From Turbatrix aceti (taxonomy: Eukaryota > Nematoda > Chromadorea > Rhabditida > Panagrolaimidae), in NCBI GenBank assembly GCA_963969345.1, contig OZ017769.1, forward strand, positions 9,923,725 to 9,987,724: DNA of 64,000 nucleotides, given 5' to 3'. The notes beneath the pieces were generated by a model, which worked only from the letters and a program-made list of their open reading frames with translations, ran no database searches and had not been told where the DNA came from. The position numbers and the translations under genes were made by a program. The stretch's first letter is position 1. Every line of letters begins with the position of its first letter. Shown here piece by piece: positions 49,547-60,060 of the stretch.

Positions 49547-50339
49547 TTTTCACTTTTCTTTAACACTGTTTGGTATAAACGAGATTATAAATAAAGGAAA
49601 AAATAAATGTTGGTCTGTGCATAAAACCGATTCTATAAAATAGTTTTTTAAAGAAATGCATGCACACACACAAAAATATCACCAAAATCTAGTATTAATG
49701 AAATTTATCAAAAAGTACCTCAATTTGATAAAAATAAAGAATTTTACGACTCTTTTTCAACTCTTGAAAAAATATTGACTCTAACTTGCGACTCGCGAGT
49801 CGTGACTCTGAGCAAGAGTCGGCTCCGGAGTCGCTCCGGCTCGAGTCGAGTCGTTGAAACACTGATTTGTGTGTGTGGTTTTTGAATTTGTATGCCGATG
49901 CACAGCATGCGCAGAAAATTGTTCTGGAAAAAAATCATGCAGAAAATGTATCACATCAGCGATCTGACGAAACTTCAGGTATGTCGACGGATCGTAAAAA
50001 AAGTTCACTAATGTAAGAAGACTGATTATGACTATCAAAAGAGCAAAATAGTCGCTAAAGCTGTCGATTTATCATTTTTTTTATAATTTCGTTACTTCAT
50101 AAACGGTTGCAATATCAAAACGATATCGACATCCAACTTTTTACACTTTTGACAAAGATTTGTATTGCGAATTGTTCCAAATGTCGAAATCAAGGCAAAC
50201 AATAAAAACCTGAGCATTTTTTTCAGTACGTTAACTGACAACTGTCATAAGAAGTTTAGTTGACTCGTATAGAAAAGCTTTTTCACGTGAGTAGTGTTTT
50301 TGATATTGTTCATTTCTGTTTCTACCGTCGCCCAGAACC
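49547..50339. other. Spacer with GAGTC-type repeat
   Basis: AT-rich, with a patch at about 49780-49860 of alternating GACTC/GAGTC motifs in both orientations and an adjacent GGCTCCGGAGTC. No gene is supported; the minus-strand frames at 49744-50038 derive from this patch. The last 60 bases hold the leader of the next gene. Confidence 0.6.
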
Positions 50340-51614
50340 ATGTCTTTGATGTCATTAACAATCAAATCTATCGACGCCGCTCTTGCAAAAATCCAAGGTA
50401 TGTGAAACTAATGCTAACAATTCGTAAACAAAAATTTTATTTTTAATTTTTAGAACAATTGTCAAATACCAACATTGAATTTGATACTATAGTAAATTTA
50501 AACAAAAAACTCTCCGACTTGATTAACCGCCGAATGTTGCTTACAACCTATGCCGAAGAATTGGCTCAACAAATTGAAAAAGTACAATCAGACAAGGAAA
50601 AGTTTGTCGAAGATGCGACCGGTACGCTTAAAGAATGCATTGCAAATATTACTCACGAATACGACGACAAGGTGGCCGAGTTGCCAGTCATCGACGGCGT
50701 TGAATTAGAATTAGTGGAGGAAAACAACGAAACTGTTTTTGAAAAATCAATAATTGTGTCCAAGCCTGAAATCCAAATTTTCGATGGAAAACAATTGGTG
50801 GAAAACAAATCTCAAACGTCAATTGAACTTTTAATTCCGTCTCCAGAAACTATTTTAAGCGCAATCAAAAAGTACACTGAAAAATATTTTGATGATTTCA
50901 AAAATATTTCTGATGAAAAAAACTTTTTTCACGCTGCTGCGTGTTCAAATTGGCACAAGTACATACATACAGAGACAAACGAACATGATGAACAGATTGA
51001 TCCCTGCATCAACGAATTGCTCTTGTCTTCAGCAAAAATATTATCAACGAATGTGCAGTATCCATTGTCGCTCGCTGATGTCGACAGGATTATTCATTCA
51101 CCAAATGTGCAACTTTATGATGGCAATAAGCAACGCTTATTTGTTATTTTAGACCCCGCGCTGCGCGTTTTATTAACAAATCTTCCCGATATCATTGCTT
51201 CAAAATGCAACCGCTTTTTCTTAATTTATGATTCGGAAACAAAAAGATTTACTCCAGTACCTCGAAGAACACAAAATGTAAGATTCACACTTTTTTCAGA
51301 TTTTTTAAAAACAAAGAGTCACCGTATTTTAGATGACATGGATTTGTTATAAATGTTTTTGTTATAAACCATCTCAACACAACTGCCAAAGAAGTTGTCC
51401 AATCTGTTTGCGGAAAACCGACGTTTTTAAATGCTTTAAACCATCTCCAGAATCTGAACACTTTATTTGCCCAAAATGTGACGCTTTTTGTCAGACAACT
51501 GATTGCTTCGAAACCCATCAAAACCTCTGTCCTCGGCCAGCTCAAAGCATTCACAATGAAGTTTTTCAATTAATTCAAAGAACCACGACAACAGAAAATG
51601 ACTCTGAAATATGA
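50340..51614 (+). CDS. HAAACS-family protein, long form
   Basis: Exons 50340-50397, 50454-51277 and 51333-51614 join in frame to 387 residues, the longest member. N-terminus LTIKSIDAALAKIQ with the phase-1 intron after it, a continuous coiled coil (LINRRMLLTTYAEELAQQIE to ITHEYDDKVAELPVID), about 55 residues of unique acidic linker, then the middle domain (EKNFFHAAACSNWHKYIHT, YPLSLADVDRIIHS, LFVILDPALRVLLTNLPDI, FLIYDSETKRFTPV) and the cysteine-rich end (WICYKCF, CQRSCPICL, FICPKCDAFCQ, CFETHQNLCPRPAQSIHNE). It lies between the two copies of the segmental duplication and is not itself duplicated. Confidence 0.73.
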
Positions 51615-51675
51615 AATTTTGCAAATCAAATAGGGTATCATTTGATCTAATGTTTAATTCACAGACATTAGTATG

Positions 51676-54514
51676 AGATTTTTTCAATAATCATGTCGAT
51701 GCCAGACGAAGCAGTCGATGCTGAACTTATTAGTATTAAAAGTGAGTTACCTTAAACAATGTATTTTTAAACAAATGCCATTTTTTGAACTACTCACCTT
51801 TACCCTAAACATGTATTTATTTTAGAACGAACTTCAATGTGTAATGTTGAAATCGATACATCGAATAAAAAAATTTGCATTACGGATCAAACCGTTCAAA
51901 ATTACGCTAAAGAGTTTTTTGTTCAATTTGAAGATCATTCCCACGTTTTCAATTTTTGTCACGCCGCAGCGTGTTCTTGCTGCCACATTTACACACAGCG
52001 GCAATCCGAGAACGAAATTGTGTTCTGGACTAACAAATTATTGTCTTACGTGACCCTGTCCGCAAACGAGCAGCTCCCATTGCCTCTCACTGCCGTTGAC
52101 TTCATTATTCATACTACTGATATGCAAACATCGGATATATTCTTACGGTTTTTTATAATATTAGACACATCACTGCATGTGATCCTAACAAATATTACAA
52201 ACATCGTGGCGTCAACACTATACGTCCCGTTTTTATTAATCTACGATGAAAAATCTATGCGATTTGCTCCGATATCGAGGAGATCAAAAGAAGTAAAGTT
52301 TTACGTATAAATTCTTATATAAAAAGTATTTTAGGACAAATTCATTTGTTTCAAGTGCTTTCGTTACGAACCGCAACCTCACGATTGTCAGCAACACTGC
52401 CCGATCTGCTTGAGGCAAGACACCGTTTTTTGCTGCGCTAAACCAACTCCGTTATCTGATCCTTACGTTTGCTCAACATGCAACGCTTTCTGTCAAACCA
52501 AGTTGTGCTACGAAGCTCATTGTCAAGTCTGCCCTCGGACGGCTCAAAAAGTGCATGACGACGTCTTTCAACTCATAAAAAATTGTGATTTATCGAATAG
52601 TCCTAAAATTATTATTTCAAATACAAACAAGCCAAGCCGTTTTTCTAATTTTTTTTAATTGTGTATTAATTAATAATTGACGTCAACAAGATTTTGTTTG
52701 TTGTTGTGCGCTGATTGCCAGCATTCGGAAACGCTGAAGGTTGTAAATGAAGTTTGATATTTGGATCCGCGACGGCAGAAAGCTGAATTATGGTCGAGAA
52801 CATAAAAAGAACAAAAAAGAAGTTCATTGTGAGCCGTAAAAAAGCAGGATACCGATTTCAAGGTGGCGATCTGTGAAGAGTCAAAGAGTCAGTTCAACTG
52901 AAGCCTGCTTATTTAGCTTGAAAACTTCATATATGCAAAATAAAATTTGACAATTCTGCAAAATTTCGATATCTTGAGCATTGCGCGATATTCATGTTGA
53001 TTAGTTTTTTGTATTTACTTTTTCAATTCAGGCCTGCAATGTTGAAGAAGCCGGTCAACATTAACGCAAACAACGAAGAAAAGCAACGCGTGATCTTCAG
53101 CGCTAGCGTCGTCGTCTAGCGCGCATGCTGCGAGAGGTGAATATCGATATCAGCAATCGATGAATAGCATAGCGTTGCTATAAATTGAGTAAGGATTCCG
53201 TCGCTATCACTTCCATTTGTCGAAGTTGTTTGCCGGTCGTCCGCTTACACGTTCTCTCTTATTTTGCTCTGGAAAAATCACGAGTTGCCTCCTTCTTTCT
53301 TCCGTCTTACAAATTTTTAGTCGTCTGTTGCAATGTCTGCGCCGCTGCCTTCTACAATCAAAGCAACCGATGCTGCAATTGCGAGAATTAAGAGTAAGTA
53401 ACACTGAAAACCAGTATCATAAATAATTACGGAATTTGCGAATTTTTAGAGCAAATGCCAACCGCCAAAGACGATATCTTGGAAAAATTGACGGAAAGAC
53501 TATCTCAGTTGATAGCGCGTCGGAAGCAGCTTACGACATACAGGGTGCGTTAAGATAACGTGGACAACGTTTTTTGAAAAAACGTTAGCAGTCAACACTT
53601 TTTTTATCAAATTTAAAAAAAATATGAAAAAATATTTTGTTAAAGTTTTATGTATTTGCATTTAACCTTACGCATTTAGGGATCTCGAGCCGAAGTTAAA
53701 CAAAAAATCAAGGCCCTTAAAAGTGATCGTAAGAATCGAATCTCCATTATCGAGCAGGAATACGAGGACAAGATTGCCGCGTTGCCGCCTATCGAACTGC
53801 TGGATTTGGATAAGCTCGAAGAAAAACGCGAAAAAAACATTTTAGCTGCCATTCAAAAAGCCCGGGAGTACATAGAAATGTATTCCAACGATTATAAAAA
53901 TGTACCCGACAATTCCAATTTTTGGCATGCTGCAGCGTGTTCTTTTTGGTACAAATACGTTTATACAGCGTTAGAAGGACAAATTGAATTATGGACTACC
54001 AAGTTGTCGTCTCTGATTGAACTGCCAGCAGAAACGCAGTATCCGTTGTCGATCGCTGATGTCGACAGCATCATTCATTCCTCTGATCTGCGGTTAAACA
54101 ATCATTTGTGCCTTTTTGTTGTTCTCGACAGCTCGTTACACGTTATTCTGACAAATCTCCCGGAGATCCTTCCATCGCAATATTATGCGTTTTTTTTATT
54201 GTACGACTCGGAAACCACGAAATTTACTCCGCTTTCACAAGAAGCTAAAAATGTATTCTTAATGAATTTTTTTTGCATTTTTATTTATTTTACCTTATTT
54301 CAGTGCCAACGGATTTGCTTCAAATGCTTTCGCTACGAATATTCCCACAAATGTCAACGACACTGTCCTATTTGTCTGCAATCAAACAAAGTTCTCAAGT
54401 GTTCGAAACCATCTCCGGAATCCAAACCTTTTATTTGCACCAAGTGCAATGCCTTCTGTCAAAGCCAAGAATGCTTCGATGTTCATCAAATAATTTGTCC
54501 TCTGCCGGATCAGG
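51676..54514 (+). repeat. Segmental duplication, copy 2
   Basis: Same 2839 bases as 46661-49499. The left boundary falls at AGATTTTTTC just before the start of the short-form gene; the right boundary falls inside the last exon of the coiled-coil form, after CCGGATCAGG. Confidence 0.93.
51693..52658 (+). CDS. HAAACS-family protein, short form (copy 2)
   Basis: Identical in exon layout (51693-51741, 51826-52292, 52335-52658) and in translation, as far as compared, to the gene at 46678; 279 residues. Only 15 bases of sequence before the ATG are shared with copy 1, so the two copies have different promoters: copy 1 keeps its own upstream region, copy 2 lies 78 bases after the stop of the long-form gene. 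Expression may therefore differ, or copy 2 may be read through from the upstream gene. Confidence 0.7.
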
Positions 54515-54519
54515 AGTAG
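53333..54519 (+). CDS. HAAACS-family protein, truncated coiled-coil form (copy 2)
   Basis: Exons 53333-53393, 53450-53544, 53680-54252 and 54304-54519 join in frame to 314 residues. It is identical to the protein at 48318 up to CPLPDQ, where the duplication ends; one new residue and a stop follow at 54517-54519, so the last 15 residues (GIHKDICRLIRSIVP) are lost. That end is among the best conserved parts of the family, shared even with the solo gene at 30606, so this copy may be impaired. Its 3' UTR and polyadenylation signals come from unrelated sequence. Confidence 0.65.
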
Positions 54520-54817
54520 TATACAAATGGTTGACGCTGGACGGTCATTTTGCCCAAATGACGTTTTTTGCACTTTTTGACTATTTTAAGGCTTATTTTC
54601 ATCAAAAAAGTGTCTAAGCTCATCGAAAATCAGTCATTTTTGAAAAACGTCACTTTTAGGCTGGACGTAGAAGTGACCATTTTGCCCACTTTTCACTTTA
54701 TGACCTATTTGAAGCAAGAAATCAAACAATTTAAGTCACTTTTATGAGATTTTACAATTTTATCACTTTTTGAGTCACTTATAATATCTTATCTTGACAT
54801 AAATCATAGAAGACAAA
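54520..54817. other. Sequence beyond the duplication breakpoint
   Basis: AT-rich, with two direct copies of GCTGGACG (near 54534 and 54659) and repeated GACGTTTTT/GTCACTTTT motifs. No gene; it may be a transposon remnant. Confidence 0.45.
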
Positions 54818-55634
54818 CTAAAAATTAAAATTGTCCTTCTCCAATTCCTTCTTCTTTTCATCAGATAATTGGAACTCCCGAAGCTGTTGGATAAATTCTT
54901 TCGCATCCACGAATGCATCATTCACAGCGCGAGCGTTATGGCTGTTGGTACAGAATGAGGAATGGCAACTGAAACAAATAATACACAGAAAAATGGACCA
55001 CAATTTGTACACTTACACTTCGAACACGGAAAATCGACGTCCGATATCACGCGAAAGCGCCGTCGCAAAGCTTCTCTTCCCATTGTGCGAATGTAGCTTT
55101 ACTTTCAGTTGGCGAGTCGTAATGAACTCTGAAAACGAATACATTGCATAAATATTAAGAAATAAAATTACCCTGGACGGCGAGTGAGGCACTACACCAC
55201 AGCACTTCGCATGCAAGCCGAAAGTCAGCAATTTTTATGAAGAGTTTGGATAAAGTCAGCATACTCTCCGGAGTGTGATCTTGTCCTCGGTTCATGGTCT
55301 TCTGAAATAATAAATACTGATTTAATCGTTAAAAAAACCACTTACTTCACAAAGCGAGTTCAAGCATTCTTGCATGAGGGGTTCTGCTTCGTTCTCTTGG
55401 TTCTCCATAAGTTTCTGAAATGTACAGTAACATTATATGTATATAAATAATATATAAACCAACCTCAAACAACGTTTCCTTCTTCTCATACTTGTTCAAA
55501 GCATTTCGCAGTGCGTTTTCCATCTCTTGTACTTCATCGATGCCGTAGATACTTTGAAAATATTTCTTGAACAGACTCTCGAGCGTAGCCTTTTCGAGCA
55601 ACTTTTGGAGCCGTGGATCGTGCCACCAGTTCAT
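54818..55634 (-). CDS. Unrecognised helical protein
   Basis: Exons 55634-55464, 55414-55346, 55301-55172, 55128-55017 and 54968-54818 join in frame to 210 residues; all four introns are 45-50 bases with good sites. It begins MNWWHDPRLQKLLEKATLES and is mostly predicted helix (charged-hydrophobic patterns such as EVQEMENALRNALNKYEKKE), with a cysteine-containing helix (FRLACEVLWCSASLAV) and a Lys/Glu-rich end. No signal peptide or membrane segment in this form. I do not recognise it. The start is uncertain: a frame opens 13 codons further upstream with a Met at 55673, but a TTACAG site directly before the chosen ATG suggests splicing or trans-splicing there. A missing upstream exon cannot be excluded. 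Confidence 0.6.
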
Positions 55635-55851
55635 CCTGTAATACTGAGCCAATAAAGCTTGAACTGTAAACATATTCGATCAATTAGAGAGAGAGAGAGG
55701 GAAAGTATCAATAGTTGTTATCAAACTCCAAGTTAAGGAGAAAATAACAATGATAATTATGGATGGGAAATCACGAAATCAACGCGAACTACAGAAAAAA
55801 GGAAGTCTCTTTTCTATTCACAAAAGTTAGAATGAGGTGAAAGAATGTGAT

Positions 55852-56551
55852 GTTGGCACAGCATTCACTTTCACGACAATGGAGCGTAAAACAGCGTTCA
55901 TTCGCACGTATAGTGTTGACTTTGGCAGCTTCGCGCATTGGCATTTTTGATTTTTCAATGATGGCATCTGCCAAAATTGTTAGGGCAAGTCCTGAGCTTT
56001 CAAACAAGCCATCAATGGCACAAAAATGTTGATTTTCGGCACAGCAAAAACTGTTTTACCCTATAAAAATGGGCAAAATAGCTGAAAACAAGCACGCTCA
56101 AAAAAGAAATTTGCTCCTCCACATTCAAAATTTCCATAAATTTTTGCGTTGCGCCCCGTTTTTATAGGGTAAAACAGTTTTTGTCCCAGATCCTCGCTTT
56201 TGTGCTTCATTCAACGAACGGCACTTGGCATACATGTTGATACCGACCTTATGGAGCTTTTGATGTTGTAGCATCTTTCCCGGAAACCTACAACGGCTGC
56301 AATGGACGATTCAAAACTAAAACTTGGTAAACCTGCAGCTGTGCCGAAAATCAACATTTTTGTGCCATTGATGGCTTGTTTGAAAGCTCAGGACTTGCCC
56401 TAACAATTTTGTCAAATGCCATCATTGAACAATCAAAAATGCCAATGCGCGAAGCTGCCAAAGTCAACACTATACGTGCGAATGAACGCGCTCATTTTTT
56501 CTTCCATTGTCGAAAAACAAGGGGAAAGTGAATGCTGTGTGTTGGCAGTTT
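55852..56551. mobile_element. Palindromic element G
   Basis: About 700 bases with inverted arms sharing TTGGCAGCTTCGCGCATTGG, GTTAGGGCAAGTCCTGAGCT and GCCATCAATGGCACAAAAAT with their complements. The spacer between the arms carries smaller inverted copies of TTTTACCCTATAAAAA. Flanking duplications unclear. Frames inside are mirrored and not called. Confidence 0.65.
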
Positions 56552-57099
56552 CTCTCCTTCCTCTGCGTCTCTGCCCACAGACGCGTCTCTGCCTTCTCTA
56601 GCCCAATGCGTTTGCGTATAGCTCAACTGGGGCAAATGTGTGATTGCGCTCGGTCACAGTGAGGAAGAGAAAAGAAGGTCACACAAAGAGAAAGAGAAAA
56701 AGGGCAGGGTGAAGGTGTCACAAATTGAGAGAACTGAAGGAGAAAGAGAGAGTGGTCAATCTGCAAGATCTAGAACTCGACGAGTTTGGTCTCACTCGAA
56801 ACTTCTCGAAGGTACTGGCAAACAGGTATGAAAGAACGAAGTATCTCATTTAAGAACGATTTGCGTCGCAGAATTTCTTCAGTTTTTGTGTTGTTATTTC
56901 ATTTTGAAGATGTTTTTTAAAAAGTTCAATATTTTCTTATAAGATGGAGGATGCTTTTCGTGTCAAGAAATCTCTACTTCTCCATAAAAAGTGTAAAAGT
57001 GAACAGAAAGAACTGGTAAGTCTATTCTTTCACTGAACGTCCCCCATTTCACAAAATCAAATAAGATATTTGTAGCCAAAAAATTTTAACTTCTAAATT
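56552..57099. other. Spacer before the integrase frame
   Basis: CT-rich then GA-rich sequence to about 56750, then AT-rich. A possible small exon (ATG at 56944, ending at a GTAAGT near 57016) does not stay in frame with the integrase after the next AG. I see no clear left end of the virus-like element here. Confidence 0.45.
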
Positions 57100-58412
57100 A
57101 TGGAATTGGTTTACTGTTTCAAATGTAAAAAATATACTGATACTACTGACATATTTAATGTTGAAACAAGCTCGAAACGTTCTATGATAAAAGGGTTATG
57201 CCAAGATTGTAAAACAATGAAGTGTAAGCTAATTCCAACAATCACAGGAGGTTCTGGATTAGAAGATATCAAGGAGGTTGAAATTAGTGAAAAATCTAAA
57301 ATTCTTAGACAACCCACAAGTTCCGAAGGTGAAAGAGATCTTTTAAAACAAACATATTACTCACCGAAAACAGGATTTTGTGGAGTCAATGAATTGCAAC
57401 GTCAAACAAAACTTCCAATTGGAAAAGTCAAAGAATTTCTGAATCAGCAGGATGTTTACACTTTACATAAACCAGCTAGGAAGAACTTCAAGAGTCAAAG
57501 AGTCTTTGTGAATGGAATAGATGATCAGTGGCAGTCAGATCTCGTAGAAATGATTCCCTACAAAGAAGAAAATAAAGGTTATAGATATCTATAATTGATT
57601 GTTTTAGTAAGTATGCATGGGTTGTTCCTCTAAAGAGTAAAACAGGCAAAGAAACTGCAGATGCTCTTGAGAGTATCTTTACAAAAAGTAAAAGAATTCC
57701 TAAAAAGATGCAAACTGATAATGGTAAAGAATATTATAATTCAACTTTTCAAAGTCTCTTTAAAAAATTAGAAATTAATCATTTTTCAACCTATTCAGAT
57801 AAGAAAGCTTCTATTATCGAAAGGTTTAATAGAACCTTAAAAGAAAAGATGTGGAAAATGTTTACTCATCAAGGAAATCATAAATGGGTTGATATTCTTG
57901 ATGATTTACTCTGGGGTTATAATAATCATTATCACACTTCAATAAAAATGACTCCCACGCAGGCTTCAAAAATAGAAAATGAATCAATAGTTTACAATAA
58001 CTTATTTCCACCAAGAAAAGAAGAAAAGACTCAAATAAGTCCAAAATTCAAAGTAGGAGACACTGTCAGAATTACCAAATACAAAGCTATTTTTGACAAA
58101 GGTTATCTTCCGAATTGGACAACTGAGATGTTTAAAATTGCAAAAGTTCATATTGGTGAACCTGTGATGTGCGAACTAAAAGATCTTGCAGATGAAGAAA
58201 TCAAAGGAAAGTTTTATGAAGAAGAACTCACACTTTACAATAATATCAATGAAGAGTATAAAGTTGAAAAAGTGATAAAACATAGAAAATCTAAAGGAGT
58301 AAAAGAAGTGTTTGTTAAGTGGTATGGATATCCGGAGAAATTTAACTCTTGGATAAAGGAAACGAATTTAAATTTCACAAGTGAATCCGAAGGAGATCCT
58401 TTAAAGACCTAA
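57100..58412 (+). pseudogene. Frameshifted chromodomain integrase of a virus-like element
   Basis: Two frames, 57100-57594 and about 57592-58412, together cover an rve-type integrase of the Maverick/Polinton and adintovirus kind. Frame 1 starts with a zinc ribbon (Cys6, Cys9, Cys34, Cys37), then a YY-P-G N-terminal region with VYTLHKPARK, and the first catalytic Asp in QWQSDLVEM. The frame breaks a few codons later, close to 57590, consistent with one missing base. Frame 2 holds the second Asp (QTDNG) and the Glu (IIERFNRTLK) about 34 residues on, then a C-terminal chromodomain (VFVKWYGYPEKFNSW). All DDE residues are present, so the frameshift is the only visible defect; it could also be an assembly error. 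The integrase would insert the element's double-stranded DNA; chromodomains of this kind are thought to guide it to chromatin. Confidence 0.85.
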
Positions 58413-58453
58413 GCATTTTATACTCAATTATTAAAATAATGAAGTTTGATTTA

Positions 58454-59710
58454 TCAAATACTGACAACCTTAACTCTATTATCCTTGACTTCAACAATAT
58501 TTTCGCTCAAAATTAAGCAGTAACATTTAGTACTTTGAGCAATGTTTTTATTAAAAGAAGCTTTTATTGTAACATCAGGTCGAGATGCAATAATTCTATC
58601 ATTTTGCTTTGAAACATCAAATACTAATAAAGGATAATAATAATAATACACATCTTCTTCCATGAAAATATAATCCTTCGTTGATTCATAATAACTATTT
58701 CTAAATTCTTTAGCAAAATTGTATTGTTGAACTGCATTAAATTTATCAAAGTCGAATTTTAAGCATTCATATGGATATCTTTCACTATTGAGTTCAACGT
58801 AGATTTCTTCAAGCCCACAGTTATCGAACTTTGCAGCATTCAGATAATTATTATCCCTAGCAGTCTGAAATGCTATGACTATGTATTTTATCTTATCGTA
58901 TTTTGTTCCTAGTTTCCAAGTAAATTCTCTATTACCATTTGGGATATTATAACTTTCAAATTGACGAGATATAAAAGGCATTTGAACTAATTTATTACTT
59001 TCAAAAAGGTTTAGAAGTTTGTTTTGCATCTCAAGACTAGGCATAATTTTAGGAATTATCCATTGAAGTTTATTAATAGTCATCTTAGCAGTAAATTTAG
59101 TAGGATCTGAGGAAACACATGAATTCTTGTTTTCTGGAGATCGATAGAGTGATAACTGGTGTTTCCTTCCATAAATTATTCGATTGTAACATTCAGCAAA
59201 ACCAAAAATATGACTTAGAGGAATACAGAATGTTAGATTACCTTTTCTATTTTTTGTGTATTTATTTACTTTATAAGTCATTATATCCTTAGTCTCGAGG
59301 ATCCAACCAAAAGTATTTTGTTTATTCATTGTGGAAGAATAAGTAAGGAGGCCTTTCATAAGTGAAGCTCTTCCAGGATCAATGATATTTTCAACTTGCA
59401 TACCATCCATTGAGTAAGTTGCTCTATCAAATAAGAACATAGGTCCATTGTTTGTTAATGACACTTCGTCAGTATCTGCAAGTGGTGATCCTGCGGCATC
59501 ACTTTTACTCAAGGAAGTTTCTAAATAAATATAAGATTTATGAAGTAATAGATATTGATCACAAGTTTCTATGATAAAATTAATTTCTCCATGTTGATTT
59601 AAAGAAGATCCAGATGAAGGAAATATGCTAATCAAATTTTCTTTTTGAATACTTTGATCTTGAATAATTGGACTATCAACAATTAGTATTCTGTCTACTG
59701 CTTCAGCCAT
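58454..59710 (-). CDS. Double-jelly-roll capsid-like protein of a virus-like element
   Basis: An intact single-exon frame of 418 residues. The start (ILIVDSPIIQDQSIQ), the following beta-rich region with INFIIETCDQYLLLHKSYIY, NNGPMFLFDRATYSMDG and the IPLSHIFGF segment resemble the double-jelly-roll-like proteins found beside integrases in animal mobile elements; that assignment rests on recalled family patterns and on context. Composition is beta-strand-rich with no signal peptide, membrane segment or coil, as expected for a capsid subunit. It is convergent with the integrase (42 bases between stops) and divergent from the envelope-like gene. The codon use is AT-rich and unlike the host genes nearby. 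The frame is undamaged, in contrast to the integrase. Confidence 0.72.
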   Translation of the reverse strand: MAEAVDRILIVDSPIIQDQSIQKENLISIFPSSGSSLNQHGEINFIIETCDQYLLLHKSYIYLETSLSKSDAAGSPLADTDEVSLTNNGPMFLFDRATYSMDGMQVENIIDPGRASLMKGLLTYSSTMNKQNTFGWILETKDIMTYKVNKYTKNRKGNLTFCIPLSHIFGFAECYNRIIYGRKHQLSLYRSPENKNSCVSSDPTKFTAKMTINKLQWIIPKIMPSLEMQNKLLNLFESNKLVQMPFISRQFESYNIPNGNREFTWKLGTKYDKIKYIVIAFQTARDNNYLNAAKFDNCGLEEIYVELNSERYPYECLKFDFDKFNAVQQYNFAKEFRNSYYESTKDYIFMEEDVYYYYYPLLVFDVSKQNDRIIASRPDVTIKASFNKNIAQSTKCYCLILSENIVEVKDNRVKVVSI

Positions 59711-59715
59711 TTAAG

Positions 59716-59754
59716 ATATAAGACGAGGACAATAAAAATTTTTTTTGTCATGCT
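59716..59754 (-). promoter_or_regulatory. 39-base block upstream of the capsid-like gene
   Basis: On the gene's strand it reads AGCATGAC, eight A, then TTTTTATTGTCCTCGTC and TTATAT, ending five bases before the ATG. It is identical to 61673-61711 upstream of the envelope-like gene, in the same orientation relative to each gene. Either a shared viral promoter/leader or the tip of terminal inverted repeats. Confidence 0.7.
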
Positions 59755-59819
59755 TATTTTTCCCCATTTTTTGAAAGCAAATTTGTGACATCATCATTTT
59801 CATGTTTTTGCGTTTTTAT

Positions 59820-59945
59820 TGTAGAAAGCGTCTGAGCTAAAACAAAAGAAGCTAAAATTACGATTTGTTGGATTCTCTGAAAACGCCAAGTTGAAATTCA
59901 CGTTCAGAACCATTTTTTTTCATTTTTGTCAAAATCGAGTAGTTT
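59820..59945 (-). repeat. Dispersed repeat, copy 2
   Basis: Matches 6890-7010 in reverse orientation over about 120 bases (see that entry). It lies between the capsid-like gene and foldback E. Confidence 0.7.
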
Positions 59946-60060
59946 ACTTCTACTTTGAGTTGAACAGAAGCACTATTCATAATTTATGTCATTTCTTGTT
60001 GCACATGTTGGCGAATAAAGATTTTCGTATTTATTATCAACAAATTGCAAACAAATCAAA

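Noticed and set aside
55789..56032. Minus-strand frame MFESSGLALTILADAII
   Set aside because: It looks protein-like, but lies in an arm of palindrome G and is mirrored at about 56380-56600; no family recognised.
56944..57015. Possible 5' exon of the integrase gene
   Set aside because: After the GTAAGT donor, the next acceptor leads to a stop within a few codons, and the integrase has its own ATG with a complete zinc ribbon.
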